Shown: positions 1 through 5,822, counted from the stretch's first letter. The stretch is DNA of 5,972 nucleotides from Clostridia bacterium (GCA_017454075.1 JAFTDQ010000151.1:1-5972); one strand, 5' to 3'. Program-made: numbers and translations. Notes: generated from the sequence alone by a model not told the origin.

Positions 1-311
1 TCGAAAGGGTCGGCGACACACTCGGCGCGCTGTTTTCGGTTTTTTCGGCGGGAAACGGCGCCGTGCTTTTCGACGGCTCGCTTCTTAAACTCGGGCTGAC
101 CGGGACGGACTTTATAATCCTCGGGGCGGGGGTCGCCCTGATGCTTGCCGTATCTCTCGTCAGACGGAAGCGCGATATAAGGGAGGAGCTTTATCGCTCG
201 CCTTACGCGCTGCGGCTTTCCGCTTTGATATGCCTTGCCGTATTTACCGTTATTTTCGGCGCGTACGGGATCGGTTACGACGCATCGTCGTTTATTTACG
301 GAGGATTCTGA
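1..311 (+). CDS. MBOAT family membrane O-acyltransferase, C-terminal fragment (5' end outside window)
   Basis: The open frame runs in from the left edge (first full codon at base 3) and ends at TGA 309-311, so only about the last 102 residues are visible. Seen: a soluble loop containing LFDGS, a hydrophobic segment (about bases 111-161), a basic/acidic loop (RRKRDIREELYRS), a second hydrophobic segment (about 210-272), and the ending YGIGYDASSFIYGGF. Known: this ending, with Y-G-x-G-Y-D-x-S-x-F-I-Y near the stop, is typical of the AlgI/DltB/PatA group of membrane-bound O-acyltransferases, which move acyl groups across the membrane onto envelope polymers. The catalytic His lies upstream and cannot be checked. 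The SGNH-like partner starts 13 bases after the stop, which supports the call. The acyl group and acceptor polymer cannot be deduced. An ATG at 63 lies within the frame and is not the gene start, because matching sequence continues upstream to the edge. Confidence 0.85.
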   Translation, partial: ERVGDTLGALFSVFSAGNGAVLFDGSLLKLGLTGTDFIILGAGVALMLAVSLVRRKRDIREELYRSPYALRLSALICLAVFTVIFGAYGIGYDASSFIYGGF

Positions 312-312
312 G

Positions 313-322
313 CCGTTAACGG
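313..322. repeat. 10-base perfect palindrome in the MBOAT/SGNH gap
   Basis: CCGTTAACGG is self-complementary and fills most of the 13-base gap between the MBOAT stop and the ATG at 325. It is followed by GGTTATGGTTATGG, which creates the two alternative ATGs. It lies between the GGAGG at 300-304 and the start codon, so a small fold or protein contact here could affect initiation. It is short enough to be chance. Confidence 0.3.
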
Positions 323-324
323 TT

Positions 325-1383
325 ATGGTTATGGAAAAAAAGAGACTTAAAAATTTCGCGTGGCTCAGGATCTCCGCCGCAGTCCTCATATCCGCGGCGG
401 TTTTCATCTTCGCGGGGCGGCTCCTCACGCCGAAATATTACGACGGCGTCGTCGAGGGCGCCTTCATCGCGGAATATTACGCCGAAGAAAAAGACCATGA
501 CGTCATTTTCATCGGAGACTGCGAGGTCTACGAGAACTTTTCCCCCGCCGTGCTGTGGCGTGAATACGGAATAAACTCGTATATAAGGGGGAGCGCCGAG
601 CAGTATATCTGGCAGTCCTATTATATCCTCGAGGACACGTTCAGGTACGAAACGCCGAAGGTCGTGATTTTCAACCTCCAGTCGCTTCAGTTCGATAGAT
701 CTCAGAACGAGGCGTACAACAGGATGTCGATCGAGGGCATGAGATGGTCGCCCTCGAAGATCGGCGCGATACGCGCCTCGATGCTCGAGGGGGAGACCTT
801 CGCCTCGTACGTATTTCCCGTGCTGAGATACCACGACAGATGGAACGATATAAAAAAGACGGATTTCACTTACTTTTTCGGCTCGGATGAGCCGGTGACG
901 CACAACGGATACTATATGAATACCGGGGTGAAGCCCGCAAAGGACGTCCCGGAGGGCAAACCGCTTCCCAACTATTCTTTCGGCGCCCGGGCGTGGGAAT
1001 ACCTTGAAAAGATGCGCCTTCTCTGTGAGAAAAACGGGTCGGAGCTTATTCTGATCAAAGCCCCGAGTCTCTATCCGTACTGGTACCCCGAATGGGAGGA
1101 GCAGGCGGAAGGATACGCGGGGGAGCACGGGCTCGAATATATCAATTTCCTTGAGATAAGGGACGAGACGGGGATAGACTATGACTCCGACACCTATGAC
1201 GGCGGTCTTCACATGAACCTGAGCGGCGCCGAAAAGCTCGCGCGCTTCATGGGGAAATACCTGACGGAAAAACACGGGCTCGCCGACCGGCGGGGGGAGG
1301 AGCGGCTTTCTCTGATCTGGGAAGAAAAACTCGCGCGCTACGACGCCGGGGCGGCGCGCGGGACGGACGGGGAGGACGGCTGA
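325..1383 (+). CDS. Membrane-anchored SGNH/GDSL hydrolase-like protein (DltD/AlgJ-like partner of MBOAT)
   Basis: The protein is 352 residues. One N-terminal membrane anchor lies at about residues 13-30, after a basic KKRLKNFAWLR stretch, so the rest should be extracytoplasmic. The first SGNH block is at 60-74 (VIFIGDCEVYENFSP), where the usual GDS nucleophile serine is Cys66. Later blocks are a strand at 112-119 (KVVIFNLQ), a strand at 239-246 (SELILIKA), and the C-terminal block YDGGLHMNLSGAEKL with Asp292 and His296 as the likely acid/base pair. Known: such proteins pair with MBOAT acyltransferases and move or remove acyl groups on wall polymers. Start choice: ATG 325, with ATG 331 as an in-frame alternative. 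The open frame extends up to 235, but that would overlap the MBOAT gene deeply. A GGAGG at 300-304 sits about 20 bases before 325, further than normal, so the start is not certain. The gene ends one base before the next one begins. Confidence 0.85.
   Translation: MVMEKKRLKNFAWLRISAAVLISAAVFIFAGRLLTPKYYDGVVEGAFIAEYYAEEKDHDVIFIGDCEVYENFSPAVLWREYGINSYIRGSAEQYIWQSYYILEDTFRYETPKVVIFNLQSLQFDRSQNEAYNRMSIEGMRWSPSKIGAIRASMLEGETFASYVFPVLRYHDRWNDIKKTDFTYFFGSDEPVTHNGYYMNTGVKPAKDVPEGKPLPNYSFGARAWEYLEKMRLLCEKNGSELILIKAPSLYPYWYPEWEEQAEGYAGEHGLEYINFLEIRDETGIDYDSDTYDGGLHMNLSGAEKLARFMGKYLTEKHGLADRRGEERLSLIWEEKLARYDAGAARGTDGEDG
1371..1375 (+). promoter_or_regulatory. Ribosome binding site for the AsnB-type gene
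   Basis: GGAGG lies nine bases before ATG 1385, inside the last codons of the SGNH-like gene. The good spacing fixes the start of the asparagine synthetase at Met-Cys, which is required because Cys2 is the catalytic nucleophile after Met removal. Confidence 0.8.
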
Positions 1384-1384
1384 A

Positions 1385-3217
1385 ATGTGCGGGATCTGCG
1401 GAATGACCGACCTCACGGGCCGGGCCGACCTTTCGGAAAAAACGGCGGGGAGGATGCTCGGCGCCATAGCCCACAGGGGCCCCGACGGGGCGCGGATCAT
1501 GCGGCTCGGAAGGGTCACCTTCGGTTTTAACCGGCTGAGCTTCATCGACCTCGAGGGCGGCATGCAGCCGCTTTCAAACGAGGACGGCACCGTATATATG
1601 ATCTGCTGCGGGGAGATATTCAATCACCCCGAACTGAGAGAAGAGCTGACGAGGCGCGGGCATATTTTCCGCACCGGGACCGACGTCGAGGCGATCGTCC
1701 ATCTCTACGAGGAATACGGGGAGGATTTCCCTCTCCGGCTGAACGGACAGTTCGCCGTCGCGCTTTACGACAAAGCGAAGGAAAAACTCATCCTTGTCAG
1801 GGACGGGATGGGCGTGTCTCCCCTGTTCTATTCCGTGATCGGCGGCGCTTTTGTCTTTGCGTCGGAATGCAAGGCGATACTCGAATACCCCGGCGCGCCG
1901 AGACGGCTCAATCTGAAAGCCCTCGATCAGCTCATGAACTTTCCGGGGGCGGTTTCCCCCGAAACGTTCTTTGACGGCATGCGGGCGCTCCGCCCCGGGC
2001 ACATGCTCACGGTGTCGGAAGGGACGGTCTCCGACAGAGAGTTCTTTGACCTCGCCTTCCCCACGGAAGAGGAGGACTTCGGACTCGATTATTACGCCGA
2101 AAACCTCCGCGAGCTCATAAAAAGATCCGTCGCCCGACGGCTCGTCGCCGACGTGCCGGTCGGATTTTACGTCTCGGGCGGACTCGACAGCTCCGTCGTC
2201 GCCTGCTTTATCGGGAAATATATCCCCGGAAATTATTATTCGTTTTCCGCGGAGATCGGTACCGGCGAGCTCGACGAGAGCAGATTTCAGGAAATAATCC
2301 GACAGACCGTCCGCTCGGAACACTTTTCGGTGAAGGTCGGCGAAAGTGAGATAAACGCCCGCCTGCCAGAGGCCGTCAGGCACGCGGAATCGGCCGTCAG
2401 GGAAAGCTATGACGTCGCCGCACTCATGCTCTCGGAGCTCGTCAGCGGCACGCCGGCGAAGGCGGTCCTTACGGGACAGGGAGCCGACGAGCTTTTCTGC
2501 GGTTACGTCGGTTATATGGTCGATTCTTTCAGGGACATGAGAAAGGGCTCGATGACGAAAGAAGAGCTCGAGCTGAACGAAAGACTCTGGGGCGACCCGT
2601 ATTTCCGCTACGAGAGAGATCACGCCGCGGCGGACAAAGTGCACCGGGAGATCTATTCGGAAGAGCTCCGCGCGGCGATAAGCGGCTTTTCGGCGCTTAA
2701 CGAAAGCCCGATCGACCCGAGCAGGGTTAAGGGGCTGAGCACCCGGAAAAGAAGGTCGTACATCGACTGCAAGCTCCGTCTCGGAGATCATCTCCTCGGA
2801 GAGCACGGAGACCGGATGTTTTTCTCACATTCGGTGGAGGGCCGGCACCCGTTCCTCGACCCCGAGCTGATAAGCTTTGCCCTGACGATCCCTGACAGAT
2901 ACAAGCTCAACGGCACGAACGAGAAGTACGTGCTCAAAAAGGCCGCGGAGGGCGTCGTGCCCGAGGCGATCCTCAAAAGAAAAAAGTTCCCGTTCCAGGC
3001 GCCGGGCGCGGCCTCGCTTCTGAAAAACGGCGGAGACCGTCTAATCGACCCGGAGCTGATAAAAAAACAGGGGATCTTCGACCCCGTAAAGATCGGGGAA
3101 CTCGTAAAAGCCTACGCCGCCCCGGGCTTCCGGCTCATGGGAGCGTATGAGGTCGACTATCTCATGATAGCAGCGACGACGACGATACTGTGCGAGGAAT
3201 ATCGCCTTTCGATATAA
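1385..3217 (+). CDS. asnB: Asparagine synthetase B-type glutamine-dependent amidotransferase
   Basis: The protein is 610 residues, close to the 614-632 of the Bacillus AsnB/AsnO enzymes. Known reaction: glutamine is hydrolysed in an N-terminal Ntn domain, and ammonia is channelled to a C-terminal ATP-pyrophosphatase domain that activates a carboxylate by adenylation. Seen in order: MCGICG with nucleophile Cys2, HRGPDG (30-35), FNRLSFIDLEGG (48-59), the oxyanion region ICCGEIFN (73-80), GTD (98-100), the RDGMGVSPLFY segment (139-149), the PP-loop SGGLDSS (264-270), LTGQGADELFCGY (362-374) and EGRHPFLD (485-492). Oddity: the usual NGE of the glutaminase domain is CGE here, with Cys75 aligning to E. 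coli AsnB Asn74 (counted from Cys1). Also unusual are Gln365 where E. coli has Glu348, a change common in other bacterial AsnB proteins, and Cys372 where Gly or Ala is usual. The gene sits one base after the SGNH-like stop. The substrate could be aspartate or an envelope carboxylate, as in mDAP-amidating AsnB/LtsA. The sequence does not decide this. Confidence 0.9.
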   Translation: MCGICGMTDLTGRADLSEKTAGRMLGAIAHRGPDGARIMRLGRVTFGFNRLSFIDLEGGMQPLSNEDGTVYMICCGEIFNHPELREELTRRGHIFRTGTDVEAIVHLYEEYGEDFPLRLNGQFAVALYDKAKEKLILVRDGMGVSPLFYSVIGGAFVFASECKAILEYPGAPRRLNLKALDQLMNFPGAVSPETFFDGMRALRPGHMLTVSEGTVSDREFFDLAFPTEEEDFGLDYYAENLRELIKRSVARRLVADVPVGFYVSGGLDSSVVACFIGKYIPGNYYSFSAEIGTGELDESRFQEIIRQTVRSEHFSVKVGESEINARLPEAVRHAESAVRESYDVAALMLSELVSGTPAKAVLTGQGADELFCGYVGYMVDSFRDMRKGSMTKEELELNERLWGDPYFRYERDHAAADKVHREIYSEELRAAISGFSALNESPIDPSRVKGLSTRKRRSYIDCKLRLGDHLLGEHGDRMFFSHSVEGRHPFLDPELISFALTIPDRYKLNGTNEKYVLKKAAEGVVPEAILKRKKFPFQAPGAASLLKNGGDRLIDPELIKKQGIFDPVKIGELVKAYAAPGFRLMGAYEVDYLMIAATTTILCEEYRLSI

Positions 3218-3223
3218 TCCGGA

Positions 3224-4279
3224 ATGAAAGAAACGAAGAAAAAAGAAAAAGGCGGCGGGTTTCTCGCCGTAAATATATTGCTTCTTGTTCTGACAGCGAT
3301 TGAGATCGCCGCCCTTGTCCTCGTCCTGACCGGCAAGGTCAGGGTCGAGCTCGTAAAAGACGGGACGAATGAGAGCGGGGGAATGCCGGTCATCACCGGG
3401 GTGAGCGATCTTGAGATCACGGCGGGCGGGACGGTTTCGTACCGTTCCGGCGTCTCGGCAAGGGACGGAAACGGCGCCGCTATACCCTTTGAAGTCGACG
3501 CGAGCGCCGTCAATACGGAGGTCCCGGGCGTGTATCCCGTGATCTACGGCGCGACGGACGGCCGTGGCAGGTACGTCAGGGTCATCGCGCGCGTCACGGT
3601 CCTTCCGCCGGCATCGCCGGATGATACTCCCCCCGACGAAACACTTCCGGGCGAAACGTCCGGGGCGGCGACGGAGCCGGAGCCCGATACCTCCGTTCCC
3701 GTGACGGAACCCGAGCCCGACACGTCTGTCCCCGTGACCGAACCGGAACCGCCCGACACCTCCCCGGCGCCGGCGGAAAACGGCATGAAGGCGCGGCTCG
3801 ACGAGATCGGCAGGGAGGTGCTCTCCGGGATCATCAACGACGGGATGACGGAGCGCGAAAAGGCCGAAAAGATCTTTGTGTTCGTCAATACGAGAATGAA
3901 ATACGTCTCTTCATCGGACAAATCCGACTGGGTAAACGCGGCTTACACCGGATATACGCAGAAAAAGGGCGACTGTTTCAACTACTTCGCCCTCTCAAAA
4001 GAGCTCCTCACCCTCGCGGGGATACCGAGCGTCGATCTTGTGCGTGTCGGAGGGAACTCCGCCCACTACTGGCAGCTCGTCAACGTCGGGGACGGCTGGT
4101 ATCATTTCGACGCCTGCCCCCATCCGAGGGAGTGTCCGTTCAGATGCTTTATGCGGACGGAGGCCGAGGTCCGGGATTATTCCGTGAAATGCGCCAAATG
4201 GAGAAAGAATTATTACGTTTACGATTACGACGGCGTCGGCGTTTACGTCGAAGGGACGCCCGGGGGGAACGAAGGATGA
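3224..4279 (+). CDS. Membrane-anchored Ig-like plus transglutaminase-like domain protein
   Basis: The protein is 351 residues. A basic N-terminus (MKETKKKEKGGG) is followed by one membrane segment at about 13-36. Next come a beta-rich Ig-like/DUF5011-type domain at about 54-128 (ending YVRVIARVTVLPP), a low-complexity Pro/Glu/Thr linker at about 129-184 with near-identical TEPEPDTSVPV units, and a transglutaminase-like domain at about 188-335. The papain-like triad is visible: Cys251 in KKGDCFNYFALSKELL, His281 in GGNSAHYWQLV and Asp296 in WYHFDACP. Four further cysteines (298, 304, 308, 323) follow. The topology puts the catalytic domain outside the membrane, on a proline-rich stalk. Known family members include proteases and crosslinking enzymes; the substrate here is unknown. 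ATG 3224 lies six bases after the asnB stop and in the same frame. No good Shine-Dalgarno is visible, so translation may be coupled to asnB. The next Met (residue 54) would lose the anchor. Confidence 0.85.
   Translation: MKETKKKEKGGGFLAVNILLLVLTAIEIAALVLVLTGKVRVELVKDGTNESGGMPVITGVSDLEITAGGTVSYRSGVSARDGNGAAIPFEVDASAVNTEVPGVYPVIYGATDGRGRYVRVIARVTVLPPASPDDTPPDETLPGETSGAATEPEPDTSVPVTEPEPDTSVPVTEPEPPDTSPAPAENGMKARLDEIGREVLSGIINDGMTEREKAEKIFVFVNTRMKYVSSSDKSDWVNAAYTGYTQKKGDCFNYFALSKELLTLAGIPSVDLVRVGGNSAHYWQLVNVGDGWYHFDACPHPRECPFRCFMRTEAEVRDYSVKCAKWRKNYYVYDYDGVGVYVEGTPGGNEG
3671..3763 (+). repeat. In-frame tandem repeat encoding a TEPEPDTSVPV linker
   Basis: Two 33-base units (3671-3703 and 3704-3736) encode the same 11 residues, TEPEPDTSVPV. 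A third, altered unit (3737-3763) encodes TEPEPPDTS. The DNA copies differ at synonymous positions (for example GAGCCGGAG versus GAACCCGAG), so the protein sequence is better conserved than the DNA. It forms the extended stalk between the Ig-like and transglutaminase-like domains. Copy number may vary between strains. Confidence 0.8.
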
Positions 4280-4758
4280 AAAAAGCGATAATGATCCTCG
4301 CGGCGGCTCTTCTGCTCGCGTCATGCTCGGGCGTAACGGGCGGGACCTCGCCCGCGCCGGCCGAAGAATTTTTCTTCCGCGCCCCGGGCGCCGGGATCGA
4401 GGTGAGGATAAACGACGATATGTCGGAGGCGCTCGCCGCCCTCGGCGAGCCGCTTAAATATTTCGAGGCGGCGTCCTGCGCCTTTACCGGGCTCGACAAG
4501 ACGTACACCTACTCCGGTTTCGTCATAACGACGAGACCCGAAGGGGAGCGTGATCTTATCTGCTCGATACGTCTGACGGACGATTCGGCGGCGACCCCGG
4601 AGGGGGTTTACGTAGGATGCGGAGCCGCCCGGGTAAAGGCCGCATATCCCGCCTCCTCGGCGATCGACAACGTCGTACGCGCCGAAAAGGGCGGCACGGC
4701 GCTGAATATCATCATGAAGGACGGCGCAGTGATCTCGATCGAATATCTTCCGGCGTAA
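4276..4758 (+). CDS. Small lipoprotein of unknown function
   Basis: The protein is 160 residues. It has a clear lipoprotein signal, MKKAIMILAAALLLASC, with lipobox LAS-Cys17, so the mature protein should be lipid-anchored on the outer face of the membrane. The start overlaps the previous stop as ATGA (4276-4279), preceded by a purine-rich GGGGGGAACGAAGG, indicating translational coupling. The open frame extends up to 4132, but that part lies inside the transglutaminase gene and lacks a signal sequence. The mature part looks like a compact alpha/beta domain: GIEVRINDDMSEALAALGEP (a strand, then a helix), GLDKTYTYSGF (strand), SIRLTDD, then TPEGVYVGCGAARVKAAYP, and final strands ending ISIEYLPA. 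The two similar 'VxVG/IEV then helix' halves suggest an internal duplication of the kind seen in SmpA/BLIP-like folds, but that is only a guess. I recall similar lipoproteins in clostridial genomes without an assigned role. Confidence 0.8.
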   Translation: MKKAIMILAAALLLASCSGVTGGTSPAPAEEFFFRAPGAGIEVRINDDMSEALAALGEPLKYFEAASCAFTGLDKTYTYSGFVITTRPEGERDLICSIRLTDDSAATPEGVYVGCGAARVKAAYPASSAIDNVVRAEKGGTALNIIMKDGAVISIEYLPA

Positions 4759-4768
4759 AAAGCCGGAA
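4748..4768. other. Perfect 7-bp hairpin spanning the lipoprotein stop codon
   Basis: TTCCGGC (4748-4754) pairs exactly with GCCGGAA (4762-4768) around a 7-base loop, GTAAAAA, that contains the TAA stop. On the + strand the stem is followed by A residues rather than a U tract, and on the - strand it lacks a following T tract. It therefore does not qualify as an intrinsic terminator in either direction. It could be an mRNA 3'-end stabiliser, a processing point or an attenuating fold before the next gene. Confidence 0.5.
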
Positions 4769-4776
4769 AAAATGAC

Positions 4777-4783
4777 TGAGGAA
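4777..4783 (+). promoter_or_regulatory. Ribosome binding site for the two-TM protein
   Basis: TGAGGAA precedes ATG 4789 by about five bases and supports this start. The neighbouring hairpin (4748-4768) ends nine bases upstream and leaves the site free. Confidence 0.55.
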
Positions 4784-4788
4784 CGTAA

Positions 4789-5442
4789 ATGGACAAGGAA
4801 AACAAAGTGATCGGGGACGAAAAGGCGACGGAAAACGTGCGTCTGTGCCCCGACGGCGTATACCGCTGGACCTATGAATTCGATATGCTGAAAAACCCGA
4901 CGATACTTTTCACGGTCTGGAAGGTGCTCGGGGTCTCGTGCGGGATACTCGTCCTTTTTTGGCTCGTTATCGGGCTGATCGACGGGAGCATCCGCTCCGC
5001 CGGATTCTTTATCGGGATGGGGAAGACCGTTCTTTTCGTCCTGGCCGTGATGCTTGTGCTCGGCGCCGTTTCGTATCTGATACTCGCGGCCGTTTACGGG
5101 CGGAAATATCAGGTCCTGTTTGAATTGACGGACGGATACGTCCGTCATATACAGATGCCGCGTCAGTACGGCAGGGCGGAGGCGATCGGCCTGCTGACCG
5201 CGCTCTCCGGCGTCGTATCGGGCAGGCCGGGGGTCGCCGGGATAGGGATGAACTCCGCGCGGAGCGTCATGGAGACGAGGCTCGGGACCGTAACGTCGAT
5301 AAAATCGAAAAGAAAGCGGAACACGGTCTTTCTGAACAGCGGGCTTGAAAGGAATCAGGTATACGCGTCCGACGCCGATTTCGATTTCGTTGAAAACTTC
5401 CTGAGGACGCGCTGCGCGGGCGCGAAGTGTATTTCCCGCTGA
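4789..5442 (+). CDS. Hypothetical two-TM membrane protein with possible PH-like cytoplasmic domain
   Basis: The protein is 217 residues and has no assigned function that I can support. A charged N-terminus is followed by DGVYRWTYEFDMLKNPTILFTVWKV (22-46), then two hydrophobic segments at about 41-63 and 80-102 joined by a short loop. A C-terminal domain of about 115 residues begins at RKYQVLFELTDGYVRHIQMP. It has alternating strand-like stretches and ends in an amphipathic helix (DADFDFVENFLRTRC). Two TMs plus such a domain resembles small bacterial membrane proteins with PH-like or YcxB-like domains; this is inference from pattern, not alignment. The basic SIKSKRKRN (170-178) suggests the domain faces the cytoplasm. 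The gene lies 30 bases after the lipoprotein on the same strand, so it may share its transcript, although the hairpin in the gap could alter expression. Confidence 0.7.
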   Translation: MDKENKVIGDEKATENVRLCPDGVYRWTYEFDMLKNPTILFTVWKVLGVSCGILVLFWLVIGLIDGSIRSAGFFIGMGKTVLFVLAVMLVLGAVSYLILAAVYGRKYQVLFELTDGYVRHIQMPRQYGRAEAIGLLTALSGVVSGRPGVAGIGMNSARSVMETRLGTVTSIKSKRKRNTVFLNSGLERNQVYASDADFDFVENFLRTRCAGAKCISR

Positions 5443-5468
5443 AATCTCAAAATTCGGGGTCTTTATTC

Positions 5469-5759
5469 ATGACTGCTTATGAACTGAACAACAGCTTTTT
5501 TGAAGAATATAAATCGGTCGACGCTTTTATCCGGAACGTTTATCGGACAGACGCCGGTGTCTCGGCTTATATCGGATTTATGGAAGAGACAGGCTTTGAC
5601 GAGGGGCGCCGATACTGCGTAACCTGGAAGGATGATTTTTATAAACTGAAGCATATGCGGTGGCTAAGGAACAAACTTGCCCACGACGTCGGAATGTATG
5701 ATATAAAAACACCGAGATTGATACAATTTAATTATTCCTCCGCCGTTTTTGCCGCTTGA
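5469..5759 (+). CDS. Small HEPN-like protein, probably C-terminally truncated
   Basis: The encoded product is 96 residues. It is mostly helical (YELNNSFFEEYKSVDAFIRNVY; DDFYKLKHMRWLRNKLAHD). RNKLAH (67-72) matches the R-x4-6-H motif of HEPN-type helical proteins, and the preceding KLKHMRWLRN is like small clostridial proteins of this kind. After Val74-Gly75 the sequence changes to a short tail (MYDIKTPRLIQFNYSSAVFAA) that does not look like the helical ending I would expect, and the stop falls within the first direct repeat at 5756. This suggests a gene remnant or frameshift. ATG 5469 was chosen; a weak GGGG (5456-5459) precedes it. The GTG at 5427 would lie inside the upstream gene. The region is more AT-rich than the genes before it. 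HEPN proteins may be toxins, RNases or structural; nothing here selects one, and no antitoxin-like partner is next to it. Confidence 0.55.
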   Translation: MTAYELNNSFFEEYKSVDAFIRNVYRTDAGVSAYIGFMEETGFDEGRRYCVTWKDDFYKLKHMRWLRNKLAHDVGMYDIKTPRLIQFNYSSAVFAA

Positions 5760-5789
5760 GGGGTAAGTTGGCGTTTGAGGGGTAAGTTG
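5756..5789. repeat. Pair of 15-base direct repeats (TTGAGGGGTAAGTTG)
   Basis: TTGAGGGGTAAGTTG occurs at 5756-5770 and again identically at 5775-5789, separated by GCGT (period 19). The first copy supplies the TGA stop of the HEPN-like ORF. Tandem short repeats of this kind can be protein-binding sites or the ends of an insertion sequence; IS21-family ends carry repeated binding sites. No transposase is visible in the window, so the origin is open. Confidence 0.7.
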
Positions 5790-5793
5790 TGGA

Positions 5794-5817
5794 AGTCGGG
5801 GTATCCCGGCTGTTTTT
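5794..5817 (+). terminator. Intrinsic transcription terminator
   Basis: A 7-bp stem, AGTCGGG (5794-5800) with CCCGGCT (5805-5811) and one G:U pair, closes a GTAT loop. It is followed by G and a run of five T residues (5813-5817). This is a standard Rho-independent terminator for the + strand and should end the transcript reading through the upstream genes. Confidence 0.75.
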
Positions 5818-5822
5818 ATCGG

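Noticed and set aside
235..324. Upstream extension of the SGNH-like gene to ATG 235
   Set aside because: It would overlap the MBOAT C-terminus by 77 bases and place an unrelated 30-residue tail before the basic-plus-TM anchor; ATG 325 fits the family better.
316..1623. 435-codon open frame on the - strand opposite the SGNH-like gene
   Set aside because: It is a shadow of GC-rich codon usage. Its translation is Arg/Pro/Val rich with no recognisable domain, while the + strand frame has clear SGNH blocks and a matching neighbour.
1574..2806. 410-codon open frame on the - strand inside the asparagine synthetase gene
   Set aside because: The + strand encodes an unmistakable AsnB with all motifs in order. 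The antisense frame has no domain, signal or ribosome site that supports it.
4132..4275. Upstream extension of the lipoprotein frame to 4132
   Set aside because: The added residues are a run of arginines read out of frame from the transglutaminase gene and would bury the lipoprotein signal peptide.
4748..4768. Intrinsic terminator after the lipoprotein gene
   Set aside because: The stem is perfect but no T tract follows on either strand, so it is listed as a hairpin instead.
4938..5123. 61-codon + strand frame inside the two-TM gene
   Set aside because: It is Arg-rich, in an alternative frame with no ribosome site, and fully inside a better supported gene.
4321..5148. 275-codon open frame on the - strand across the lipoprotein and two-TM genes
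   Set aside because: It covers two + strand genes with good starts, a lipobox and membrane segments. The antisense product is charged and low in recognisable structure.
5756..5789. CRISPR array
   Set aside because: Only two 15-base copies with a 4-base spacer; repeats and spacers are far too short.
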